Shown piece after piece: positions 11,729 to 19,102 of a stretch of DNA of 39,393 bases. A program made the position numbers and the translations under genes. How positions within the stretch are numbered: position 1 is the stretch's first letter; the number at the start of each line of letters is the position of its first letter. The stretch covers positions 1 through 39,393 of IMG/VR virus record IMGVR_UViG_3300032829_000025; one strand, written 5' to 3'. Source of the stretch: a virus. The notes under the pieces are model-generated. The model saw only the letters and a program-made list of their open reading frames with translations, had not been told where the DNA came from and made no database searches.

Positions 11729-12397
11729 ATGAAGCCTTACTACCAACACGCTGGCATCACGATCTACCACGGGGATTGCAGGGAAGTGCTGCCCAGCCTC
11801 GAGGTTGCCGATTTGCTGCTTACCGACCCGCCCTATGGGATTGACCGCGCCAATGGAATGGGCAGTCAGGGGTATGACGGTTTTGGAAATGGCATCAAGC
11901 GTCAGCCTCGAGTATACGAAGGCGAATGGGACAAAGTACGGCCCGATGCGTCGACGCTGGATCTTTGCAGGAATCGCGGCGTGAGCGTGATTGTTTGGGG
12001 CGGAAATTATTTCTCCGATGCGCTGCCGCAGAAAAACAAGTGGCTGGTATGGGATAAGTGCCAAACGATGCCGTCATTTAGTGATGCAGAACTGGCATGG
12101 ACCAATCTGGGCGGGACGTCGGTAAAGATGTTTCGCTATAACGGCTCTGGCCTTATGGCAGAGGAGCAAGAACGCTGGCACCCCACACAGAAGCCTGTCG
12201 CGCTGATGAAATGGTGTATTCAGCAGATGCGGGGCGATGACATTTGCCTCGAGGTCCTCGACCCCTTCATGGGCAGCGGCACAACGCTGCGAGCGGCTAA
12301 AGATTTAGGGCGCCAGGCCATCGGCATAGAAATCGAAGAGAAGTATTGCGAGATCGCAGCCAAGCGGCTCAGCCAAGAGGTTTTGGAGTTCAAGTGA
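11729..12397 (+). CDS. Type II-like DNA methyltransferase (N6-adenine or N4-cytosine)
   Basis: The 222-residue protein has motif IV TDPPYG (32-37), the HPTQKP box (151-156) and motif I DPFMGSGTT (178-186). This order (IV before I) is that of beta-class amino-methyltransferases. DPPY favours adenine-N6. It has a short target-recognition region and no restriction endonuclease partner nearby. Phages use such orphan enzymes to protect DNA from host restriction or to mark packaging or replication sites. The ATG lacks a clear Shine-Dalgarno. The TGA overlaps the next start, tying it to the DUF2778 gene. Confidence 0.88.
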   Translation: MKPYYQHAGITIYHGDCREVLPSLEVADLLLTDPPYGIDRANGMGSQGYDGFGNGIKRQPRVYEGEWDKVRPDASTLDLCRNRGVSVIVWGGNYFSDALPQKNKWLVWDKCQTMPSFSDAELAWTNLGGTSVKMFRYNGSGLMAEEQERWHPTQKPVALMKWCIQQMRGDDICLEVLDPFMGSGTTLRAAKDLGRQAIGIEIEEKYCEIAAKRLSQEVLEFK

Positions 12398-12834
12398 TGT
12401 TCACCTACATCCAACTCACCGGAGAACTTCTGGACCCCACGGGTAAGCTACTGGCGCAAGGCTATTCAGGTCTGGGTATCGCTAAGAACGACCCTGCCGC
12501 GCAAATGCTCCCCAATCAAGGACCCATCCCGTGCGGCAAATACCTCATCCTCCAGCCTGAGAACTCGCCTACGCATGGCCCCTACGCAATACCGCTGTCG
12601 CCCTACGCATCAAACGAGATGTTTGGCAGGTCGGGCTTTATGATGCACGGAGACTCGCGGGAGCACCCCGGAGCGGCCTCAGAGGGTTGCATCATCATGC
12701 CGCGTGCTGTGCGGGAAGCAGTGTGGCAAAGTGGCGATCGAGAACTGCAAGTGTTGAGCGGCGTGGATGTGCCTACGACGACTTCGGACCTGGTAAGTAT
12801 CCCCTCTGGACAAGTACAGCGAGGGGGTGAATAA
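12397..12834 (+). CDS. DUF2778 / Tlde1-like L,D-transpeptidase-fold protein, 145 aa
   Basis: The ATG overlaps the TGA of the methyltransferase. The family pattern is clear: GYSGLGIAKNDP (22-33), GPIPCGKYLI (42-51), GRSGFMMHGDS (77-87) and ASEGCIIMP (94-102). His84 and Cys98 are the catalytic pair. DUF2778 proteins such as the type VI effector Tlde1 cut or exchange the peptide stem of peptidoglycan. In a phage this suggests an envelope-damaging or lysis function, but no signal peptide is present, so export would need help. It is not next to a recognised holin. Confidence 0.75.
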   Translation: MFTYIQLTGELLDPTGKLLAQGYSGLGIAKNDPAAQMLPNQGPIPCGKYLILQPENSPTHGPYAIPLSPYASNEMFGRSGFMMHGDSREHPGAASEGCIIMPRAVREAVWQSGDRELQVLSGVDVPTTTSDLVSIPSGQVQRGGE

Positions 12835-13667
12835 TGCCTTCTAGGGAGGACCTCTTTGTGTATCTGGCCTATATTGACGATTCCGAGACCCAGCGAAGGG
12901 GTAGTAACTTCGTGGTTCTGGCTGGCGTTCTTATTTCTGACTTGATTCTTTCTAAATTGGAAACTGTGATTGGCGCATCTATTCAATACTTATTGCCACC
13001 TGAAAAATGGGAGGATTTTGTTGAATTTAAAGCGTCAGATTTGTTCGGCTGTCATGGAGCATTTGAAGGAGTCGAGGAATTTAGGAGGCATGGAGTTATC
13101 AAAATATTATTGAACCAGCTTAGCGCTTTGAAGATTCCGGTTTTCTATGGTGCCGTGAGTAAGAAAGAGTGGGACGCCAAATATTTTTCGCACGGTTCGG
13201 CGAGCAAGGAAGACATTTGTTTTAGAAATTGTTTGCAGGGGGTCAAGGCATGGGTAAATACGCCTAAATTATTAAGCGGCTTTGAGGTTAATTCTTACAC
13301 CGAACGATCTACGCTGGTTGTCATGGATGATTGCGAGGATAAGGGAAAAAGAAATCAGTCCAGAAAATCATTTCGTGAATTTCGCGTCCAACTTCGCCCA
13401 CATAAGGTGGATTTGCAGAATCCTGACTTTTCCAATGTCGCATGGCATCTACATGATGATATGTACTTCGGAAGTTCCAGGGATTCCATCGGCTTACAAT
13501 TAGCTGACCTATGCGCTTACTTCATTTCTCGGCATTTACAGAAATGGGATGATTCGGAACATTTTTACAAGCAGATAGAACCACATATTCTGTTCTCAAA
13601 GATTGAGCCAGAGGGGGTAGAATCAAGCAATGACGTCTCAAACCAGGAAGGCAAAACCACGCAATGA
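12834..13667 (+). CDS. DUF3800 protein, 277 aa
   Basis: The start overlaps the stop of the DUF2778 gene. The DUF3800 pattern is present: an N-terminal strand ending in Asp-Asp (YLAYIDDSE), a central MDDCEDKG acidic site and the C-terminal SIGLQLADLCAYFISRH. The family has an RNase H-like fold with conserved Asp residues, occurs in defence-related and mobile loci, and is untested in most cases. The gene is visibly richer in A and T than its neighbours (especially 12930-13440), which suggests recent transfer. It ends where the transposase gene converges on it. Confidence 0.75.
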   Translation: MPSREDLFVYLAYIDDSETQRRGSNFVVLAGVLISDLILSKLETVIGASIQYLLPPEKWEDFVEFKASDLFGCHGAFEGVEEFRRHGVIKILLNQLSALKIPVFYGAVSKKEWDAKYFSHGSASKEDICFRNCLQGVKAWVNTPKLLSGFEVNSYTERSTLVVMDDCEDKGKRNQSRKSFREFRVQLRPHKVDLQNPDFSNVAWHLHDDMYFGSSRDSIGLQLADLCAYFISRHLQKWDDSEHFYKQIEPHILFSKIEPEGVESSNDVSNQEGKTTQ

Positions 13668-13764
13668 GAGCCGCAAGAAAATGCGGCCCTACACGCAGAG
13701 CGCATTCCACGCCCTGCTCAACAAGGCTATCAAGACGCCCTCTTCGAAGCCCTCTCCAAAATAG
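13630..13764 (+). CDS. Possible small basic protein, 44 aa
   Basis: This ORF starts within the end of the DUF3800 gene, with GAGGGGG upstream, and its last 35 bases overlap the end of the convergent transposase gene. The product is basic (MTSQTRKAKPRNESRKKMRP, then a helix SAFHALLNKAIK) and ends in a Ser/Pro/Lys tail. The tail may come from the insertion element, so this could be a gene cut short by it. Confidence 0.35.
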   Translation: MTSQTRKAKPRNESRKKMRPYTQSAFHALLNKAIKTPSSKPSPK

Positions 13765-14638
13765 CCTTGAACTGCTGATTGCCTTTGTATCTCCGGTTAT
13801 AGCGGAAGCAGAACTCATCCACGTAGCTCTGCAAGTATTTCTGGCCTACGGAGTGGTAGACTCCGCCGATTCCCCGCTTGAGCAAGCTGAAAAATCCCTC
13901 GACGCTATTGGTGTGAATGTCGCCGCGAACGTAAACGCGGGAGCGGTGATTAATTGTCCGATGCCGATACCGCTTGTCATGGCCCACTGTGTTGTAAGAG
14001 TTCAATTCGTCAGTGTAGACAGTGCTGCCGGGAACAACATGCTTGTCAATAGTCCCAACAAGGTTCTCGGCGGTGACGGCTGCAATCACTTTCGCAACCG
14101 CCATTCCCCGGCGCTGTACGACGGCGACGATCGGAGTCTTTTTGCGGTCGCCGCGCATCGGTCGGCCAGTTCCATACTTGCGAACGCCACCGTAGTAAGT
14201 TTCGTCTACCTCAACCGTCGGCCCCTCCAGTTGCAGGTCTCCATCGGAAAGAAGAGTACGGACCTGCCGGAAAATGCGCCAAGCGGTTTTGTAGGTGACG
14301 CCAGTTTCCCGCTGAATTTGTTTTGCGGAGATGCCACAACGAGTGGAACCCATCAAGTACATTGCATAGAACCAAGTCTTGAGCGGAGTTGTGGTCTTTT
14401 CAAAGATGGTCCCGGCCAACGGGTAGATATGATTACCGCAATGGTCACAGGCATAAGCGGTGCGGCCACTCACGCGGTAGTGCTTGCGTTCTTTGCGGCA
14501 CTTCTCGCACTTGGTGACGCCATCGGGCCAGCGCTGCTCTTTGATGTATTCAAGGCAGGCTTCATCGTTCGGAAACTCTTCATTGAAGTCGGCCATTGTG
14601 TAACGCAGGTGCTTTGGGATGTGTTGCGGAACTCGCAT
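13730..14638 (-). CDS. IS1595-family transposase, 302 aa
   Basis: The N-terminus has the family zinc ribbon, CEKC (44-47) and CDHC (64-67). It is followed by a linker with LKTWFYAMYLM and a helix-turn-helix (SAKQIQRETGVTYKTAWRI). The ISXO2-like DDE domain shows VDETYYGG (Asp145), YTDELNSY (Asp210) and HTNSVEGFFSLLKRG (Asn244 to Glu247), as expected. The ATG at 14638 has GAGG six bases upstream; a TTG at 14665 is a less likely start. The frame looks intact, so it may be active. IS elements are uncommon in strictly lytic phage genomes. Confidence 0.9.
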   Translation of the reverse strand: MRVPQHIPKHLRYTMADFNEEFPNDEACLEYIKEQRWPDGVTKCEKCRKERKHYRVSGRTAYACDHCGNHIYPLAGTIFEKTTTPLKTWFYAMYLMGSTRCGISAKQIQRETGVTYKTAWRIFRQVRTLLSDGDLQLEGPTVEVDETYYGGVRKYGTGRPMRGDRKKTPIVAVVQRRGMAVAKVIAAVTAENLVGTIDKHVVPGSTVYTDELNSYNTVGHDKRYRHRTINHRSRVYVRGDIHTNSVEGFFSLLKRGIGGVYHSVGQKYLQSYVDEFCFRYNRRYKGNQQFKAILERASKRAS

Positions 14639-14655
14639 ATCAGCCTCACATCCAG

Positions 14656-14685
14656 AGAGTACCAAAGGAGCTTACTTGTTGTCAA
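14656..14685 (-). promoter_or_regulatory. Leftward promoter for the transposase
   Basis: Read leftward, TTGACA (14680-14685) is followed after 17-18 bp by a weak -10 (TACTCT at 14656-14661). The sequence around the -35 matches that at the left edge of the window almost base for base. Only 60 bp separate the transposase and the next late gene (14666-14726), and nothing else is seen there. Confidence 0.4.
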
Positions 14686-14726
14686 GGGATAATTACCTCG
14701 GACCTTGATACGGGCGACCTGTAGAC

Positions 14727-14969
14727 CTACTTGAAATTGGTGAACATCGTTTTGGGATAGCGCAGTTTGGATTCAGTCAGCGGCTCACCTGAACCCTTTT
14801 CCTCGTCATGGCTGTGAAGCGGATGCTCCTCCAGCGTGTAAATCAGGCGCTCCCATAGTGCTTTAGCTTCCTTCTTGTGCGCAGCCGCTTGGAGCCAGTT
14901 GGCCACAAGGACCGCTGCTATCGTGGCCGCTGAGACAATTACCGTATCCAGTGAAGGAATCTGCATCAT
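14727..14969 (-). CDS. Small membrane protein, possibly holin-like, 80 aa
   Basis: The ATG pair overlaps the upstream TGA (ATGA). Residues 9-29 are a transmembrane helix (VIVSAATIAAVLVANWLQAA), then a charged region and a polar tail. As the last gene of the late operon, paired with another small membrane protein, it could be part of the lysis cassette. The link to lysis rests only on position and topology. Confidence 0.55.
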   Translation of the reverse strand: MMQIPSLDTVIVSAATIAAVLVANWLQAAAHKKEAKALWERLIYTLEEHPLHSHDEEKGSGEPLTESKLRYPKTMFTNFK

Positions 14970-15148
14970 GGGATACGTTGACCTGCCGGGGTGAAGAAGT
15001 GGTTATAGAGTCCCAAGAGAGCCTGCACGACGCTCAGCCCGCACATCACCCACGGCTGATACTTGGGTGGGACTGTGCCGGACGCCCAGTTGAGTACCTG
15101 CCCCAACGTCAAAAGCACTTGCCCTACAACATGCCAGTTGAACTTCAT
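14966..15148 (-). CDS. Small membrane protein, 60 aa, holin-like
   Basis: The ATG at 15148 lies after GAGGGAGGAAAAGGC, a strong ribosome site; the longer frame is not needed. Two hydrophobic stretches (GQVLLTLGQVLNWA, and WVMCGLSVVQALLGLY) are followed by a NHFFTPAGQ end. This resembles a common short phage membrane protein whose tail reads '-H-NPDGT-'. That group is often placed near lysis genes, but its function is not proved. Confidence 0.6.
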   Translation of the reverse strand: MKFNWHVVGQVLLTLGQVLNWASGTVPPKYQPWVMCGLSVVQALLGLYNHFFTPAGQRIP

Positions 15149-15161
15149 GCCTTTTCCTCCC

Positions 15162-15512
15162 TCATTGGATTGTCGTAGTCGTTGTTGCTGTCGTGCTCGA
15201 AATCGCTTTCGTTGGAACCGTGATGGAGCAGGCCGGTCCCGTGCAAGGCGTCCCACCGTTCACGCTGATGGACTGGATGCCGGTAGTTCCCCCAACACTT
15301 GCTACCTGCACGTAGGCCGATCCGTTCGCTGAAAACCATAGGCCATCCGAGGCAAAGCAGATTTGCGTGGTATTTGCTGTGACCGTGCAGGATGTGTGCG
15401 GCCCAGGATTTACGGCCCCTGAAATCTGCGAAGGGCTAGAAGTCGTAGTCTGCGCCCTGCCGATGAACACCCCGGCGAGAATTGCTGCAATCAAAAATAT
15501 CGCTTTCTTCAT
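15162..15512 (-). CDS. Exported small protein with Sec signal peptide, 116 aa
   Basis: MKKAIFLIAAILAGVFIGRAQT is a textbook signal peptide with cleavage likely before Gln. The mature part is Thr/Ser/Gly-rich with four Cys, and includes short strands (ICFASDGLWFSANGSAYVQV) like segments of phage fibre or collar proteins that describe a single beta-hairpin. It is the last of five consecutive exported proteins. The ATG overlaps the upstream stop as ATGA. Confidence 0.65.
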   Translation of the reverse strand: MKKAIFLIAAILAGVFIGRAQTTTSSPSQISGAVNPGPHTSCTVTANTTQICFASDGLWFSANGSAYVQVASVGGTTGIQSISVNGGTPCTGPACSITVPTKAISSTTATTTTTIQ

Positions 15513-18502
15513 TCGACAACCACCGTCCCTTCCACTTGAACTGTACCAAGAACTTTGTGAGAAATGCTAACACCTACTCCCGTACCGGAAAGCGTCGAGG
15601 TCTGCGGCGATGCTCCGTCGCCACCCGAATAGGAAATGCTGAGACTCGCCGATCGTGATCCCGCCGCGCCTGGCGTAAACGTCACATTCAGCGTACAAGT
15701 CGCCCCACCATTCGCCAGTGTGCCCGTGCAGGTATTGGAACTGATCGAGAAGTCTCCCGAGTTGGTCCCCGTGATCGTCGCCGAAAGGCTCGTCGCCGAC
15801 GCGGAGGAGTTGTTCGTCAGCGTGAAAGTTGTGGGGCCGGAGTTGCCGCCTACGTTCACGGAGCCGAAATTGTACGAATAGGGAATTAGCGTGACAGAGC
15901 CGCCAGTGCTGGCACTATAGATGGATGCATCAAACTGCCGAACATCAGGATACAGCACCGAACCTGTGCAACTTACGCCGGGATTGATGGGCAGTGAATA
16001 AGTGAACTGTCCAGATGAGGCGTTGGAGGTCGTCATCAGGATTTCGTTGTCGGACCTGCCCGTGTATGACACGCCACTAGTGGGGATGCACGCGGAGTTT
16101 GCGCCGCTAAACCGGAAACCGCCCTCGAAGTAGTTGTTTGTCGGGAGGCCGCTAATGGTGATGGTTTCAACCCCACCAGCCCAGCTTGAGCCAGAGATGG
16201 AATAGGTGAACTGATAGTTTGTATCCACGGGAAGATTGGCATAAGCGACGCGAGCAGGGTTGTCGTAAGCGTGGCCATTCACGTAAGGTCCACCAGTAAC
16301 ATCGGGGCCAGCGTAGGGCCACGGTTGCGTGGTTGTTCCTGTGCAAGTCGGGAACGTGCTAAAGGACGTACATACTTTCCAGAATGGCGGCGGTGTGCCT
16401 GAATTGTGGAAGTATGACTTCGGCAATGTTTGGCTGCTGGGCACGGGATTCTGAAAGAAGCTGCTGCCGCCAACGTTTTTGACGGTGTTGACCATAATGG
16501 CCGTGCCGTTCGCTGGGGCGCTCTGGAACGTAACGCTCACTGCTCCTGTTGTGCAATTAATGGACCCGCTACTGCTTCCTGTTCCGCTCAGGCTGCCATT
16601 TAGTCCAGGGTCATTTACGGCCTGTGTTGGTTCAGCTACTACTGTTTCATTGCCGTAGATGCAGGGGAGTCCACCACTGGCAACCGTGCCACTGAATGAT
16701 GTGGTGCTTCCATTACCCGTGCCGATTTGCGTCTGCGTCCCAGCATAGGCTGGCAGTGTCGAGGGAACCTCCGAACTCACGAAGCGGATACCGGAGTTTG
16801 CTGGCGTATCGCTTCCCTGCGTGATGTTCGTTACGTTGCCCCAGAACATGCTGGTAGGAGTGGCCAGCGTGTCCACTGGAGCGATTTCGCCGCCTGTCTG
16901 ATTGACGCAGCCAAGCAAGTAGACGTAGTTAGTGTTGGGTGAGCAGCCCGTAGAAGTATCCGTGCGGTAGGTGCTGATTTTCGTGCTGGAACTCGTTGTC
17001 GGATTCCCGCAGACGTTGCCGATGAGGTTCTCGACACGTCCAGAAGCGAGGTCGAAACATCCCGGCCCAGTCGAGACATACGGCGGGTCGTAACCAACCT
17101 GATAGTTGCGAAACCACAGGTTCATGGTATGGATGGCGTGCGCCCCATCCTCATCAAAGCGAATCCCCTGATTGCCCTCATAGAGCAAATAGCGCCCGCC
17201 GACTACGTGATTGAATGAGCCTTCGTAGTAGGCCGTGTGCGTGTGGCTGAAATAGTTGTAGGCGATGACGTGCCCGGTCATGTGGCCAAAGCCTTCCCAC
17301 TGGATGTGACCTTCCATGATGTTGTTGAAGTCCATGCTCAGGCCAGCGTGCTGCTGAATCTCGGAAATAACCGATTCGTGGTTGACGTTTGCCGGGGGCC
17401 AGTCGGGAACAATATAGTTGTTGCCAATGATGGAGTTCATCAGCACGTTGGCGTAGATGTTCTGCGTGACTGTGGAGCTTCCGCTGACCACGTTGTTGCC
17501 AATGATGCGATTGCCATAGATATAACAGCCGTAGCAGTTCTGAAATTCCAGTTGATGTCCAGCGGGAGAGAGCGTGGACTGGCTGAAATCCAGCGTGAAG
17601 CCGGTGATACCGTCGCCATACATCGCGTGGCCGAGTGTCGAAGGGGCGTACCATGTGATTTGAGGGCTATTCGCGGTTGACCAGGCAGAATCCACCAATG
17701 GAGGCGTGAAGGTAATAACGCAGTTTGTCGTGCAGTTCGATGGGCTGACATTTGTGACACGCACAACTTGAAGAATACCTCCAGCCCCACTGCTCAAGCC
17801 CTCACCGGGATAAATCTGGCAGATCACATTCTCACCGCAGTTGAAGTCCCCGCCGTTGTCGTAAGGGACGCCAGTCGTGCAACCGCTCCCACTTACGCCA
17901 TTCGCGCACTGGCTGATTTCTGCAATCATCCCTACGCTGATTCCTGGACTTCCATTGGTGGCGATTGTGACTGTGGTAGAACCCTGCGCCGGAGTCGAAG
18001 TAATTGCCTGGCTGACGATGTTGTTGATAGCGCCAAACGTAATCTGACCGTCGCCTATCATCTGCATCGTGGCCTGCATCGGGCCGCTGCCGCGCAATTC
18101 CACATAGTTATTGCCCGTCCCAAAGGGATTGAACGATAGGTTGGAGTTTACGGTGAATGTCCCCGGCCCGATGAGCACGTAGCCTTTGCCACCGCCGCTA
18201 CTACAATTATTGATGGCAGTTTGCACCGTTGCCACCGAGCTTGATGCCGGGAGCGTAGACCCGCATTGCGTGCGGACCGGAGGCGTGTAGCGGTCCACTG
18301 GCGTTTCCCCATTCGGATACGACGCGGGAAGTCCGTACTGCGAATAATCCACAGGGTCACGTGAGGGACAAAGCTGATTGGTCTGAAGCGTGCTCGTCAG
18401 TCCGAGCGTGCAACTCTGGCCGTAGCAGGTGGGAGCTACGAGCAGCAGAAGCAGAAGCAATTTTCTCAATTTGGCACCAGCGTCATGTAGGCTGAATAGC
18501 AA
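15509..18502 (-). CDS. Exported beta-helix protein with choice-of-anchor-D-like C-terminus, 997 aa
   Basis: A signal peptide (KLLLLLLLVAPTCYGQ) lies at about residues 13-29. The ATG at 18502 is 36 bases inside the upstream gene; a TTG at 18469 would give a cleaner signal peptide. Residues 90-650 look like a pectate-lyase-type right-handed beta-helix (AINNCSSGGGKGYVLIGPG at the start; many Asn/Gly turns; NIYANVLMNSIIGNNYI). Residues from about 875 are a choice-of-anchor-D-like Ig domain (YNFGSVNVGGNSGPTTFTLT, and later TCTLNVTFTPG), a type usually found in bacterial surface proteins. It may bind or cut a surface polysaccharide. Whether it is a virion spike or a secreted protein is open. Confidence 0.65.
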   Translation of the reverse strand: MLFSLHDAGAKLRKLLLLLLLVAPTCYGQSCTLGLTSTLQTNQLCPSRDPVDYSQYGLPASYPNGETPVDRYTPPVRTQCGSTLPASSSVATVQTAINNCSSGGGKGYVLIGPGTFTVNSNLSFNPFGTGNNYVELRGSGPMQATMQMIGDGQITFGAINNIVSQAITSTPAQGSTTVTIATNGSPGISVGMIAEISQCANGVSGSGCTTGVPYDNGGDFNCGENVICQIYPGEGLSSGAGGILQVVRVTNVSPSNCTTNCVITFTPPLVDSAWSTANSPQITWYAPSTLGHAMYGDGITGFTLDFSQSTLSPAGHQLEFQNCYGCYIYGNRIIGNNVVSGSSTVTQNIYANVLMNSIIGNNYIVPDWPPANVNHESVISEIQQHAGLSMDFNNIMEGHIQWEGFGHMTGHVIAYNYFSHTHTAYYEGSFNHVVGGRYLLYEGNQGIRFDEDGAHAIHTMNLWFRNYQVGYDPPYVSTGPGCFDLASGRVENLIGNVCGNPTTSSSTKISTYRTDTSTGCSPNTNYVYLLGCVNQTGGEIAPVDTLATPTSMFWGNVTNITQGSDTPANSGIRFVSSEVPSTLPAYAGTQTQIGTGNGSTTSFSGTVASGGLPCIYGNETVVAEPTQAVNDPGLNGSLSGTGSSSGSINCTTGAVSVTFQSAPANGTAIMVNTVKNVGGSSFFQNPVPSSQTLPKSYFHNSGTPPPFWKVCTSFSTFPTCTGTTTQPWPYAGPDVTGGPYVNGHAYDNPARVAYANLPVDTNYQFTYSISGSSWAGGVETITISGLPTNNYFEGGFRFSGANSACIPTSGVSYTGRSDNEILMTTSNASSGQFTYSLPINPGVSCTGSVLYPDVRQFDASIYSASTGGSVTLIPYSYNFGSVNVGGNSGPTTFTLTNNSSASATSLSATITGTNSGDFSISSNTCTGTLANGGATCTLNVTFTPGAAGSRSASLSISYSGGDGASPQTSTLSGTGVGVSISHKVLGTVQVEGTVVVE

Positions 18503-19101
18503 TTCCCAATGTTCGTATTTGATCCAAATGATGCAGGCAGCGTGGCGCTTCCTTGAGTTGTACCGTACTTTGAGCCGCCACCGTATCCGGGGCAGCTTCC
18601 TGTGTTGTACTTTTCCGCGTTCGCGCTATCGCTAGTGATGAACCCTATCCAGTAAGTTATCCCATTAGTCAACGTGCCACATCCGCTTAACGAAAGCACA
18701 TTAAAGCCAACCGAAGGCGAGCTGATAGTAGCTGATTGGCAGAGTAGTGTATTGGGATTCCCGCTGCTATCGGTATATACGCCGCATCTTCCCGCGTTTG
18801 AAGTTGCGACCGCATAGTAGGAACAGGACTGCACGGTGTAACCGGAAGGATCGGAGCCAGTCACGCAAGGAGTAGCAAAAGGAATGTCCGCGTTCCCACC
18901 GTCAGTATTTGATCCTGCCGTAGTCAAGCCACAGGTAACGGTGGTTACTCCGCTCCCACCACCAACAGAAGCCTTTCCGCCTAGTATTGCCTTTCCCCCA
19001 ACTACTACGGGGTTTTGCGCATATCCAGAAAGCGGCGCGAGAACAAGGATCGCACTCGCCAGCCATACGGAAATTGTACGGTTCCAGTTCACAAGTTTCA
19101 T
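18466..19101 (-). CDS. Exported Cys-containing protein, 211 aa
   Basis: The N-terminus (NWNRTISVWLASAILVLAPL, then SGYAQN) is a signal peptide with cleavage expected after GYA. The mature chain has about eight Cys and many Gly, Ser and Thr. After a Gly-rich start (VVGGKAILGGKASVGGG), it resembles short beta-sandwich domains found in secreted or fibre proteins. I do not recognise the family. It lies one base from the upstream fibre gene, so it may form a complex with it. Confidence 0.6.
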   Translation of the reverse strand: MKLVNWNRTISVWLASAILVLAPLSGYAQNPVVVGGKAILGGKASVGGGSGVTTVTCGLTTAGSNTDGGNADIPFATPCVTGSDPSGYTVQSCSYYAVATSNAGRCGVYTDSSGNPNTLLCQSATISSPSVGFNVLSLSGCGTLTNGITYWIGFITSDSANAEKYNTGSCPGYGGGSKYGTTQGSATLPASFGSNTNIGNCYSAYMTLVPN

Positions 19102-19102
19102 G

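Larger units (their letters stand above)
13730..14697 (-). mobile_element. IS1595-family insertion element (ends not resolved)
   Basis: The element is defined by its transposase. I could not find convincing terminal inverted repeats or an 8-bp target duplication by eye; only TATCAAG at 13728-13734 and its reverse complement near 14705-14711 match. It sits at the junction between the rightward accessory operon and the leftward late operon, where insertion would do least harm. The right limit is set just past a TTGACA promoter that probably drives the transposase. Confidence 0.6.

Noticed and set aside
13670-13687. Hairpin GCCGCA/TGCGGC at the end of the DUF3800 gene as a terminator
   Set aside because: The stem is perfect but neither strand has a following T-tract, and it lies inside a possible ORF.
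13664-14692. A 342-residue rightward ORF across the transposase
   Set aside because: It is the antisense of an intact IS1595-type transposase with all zinc and DDE motifs.
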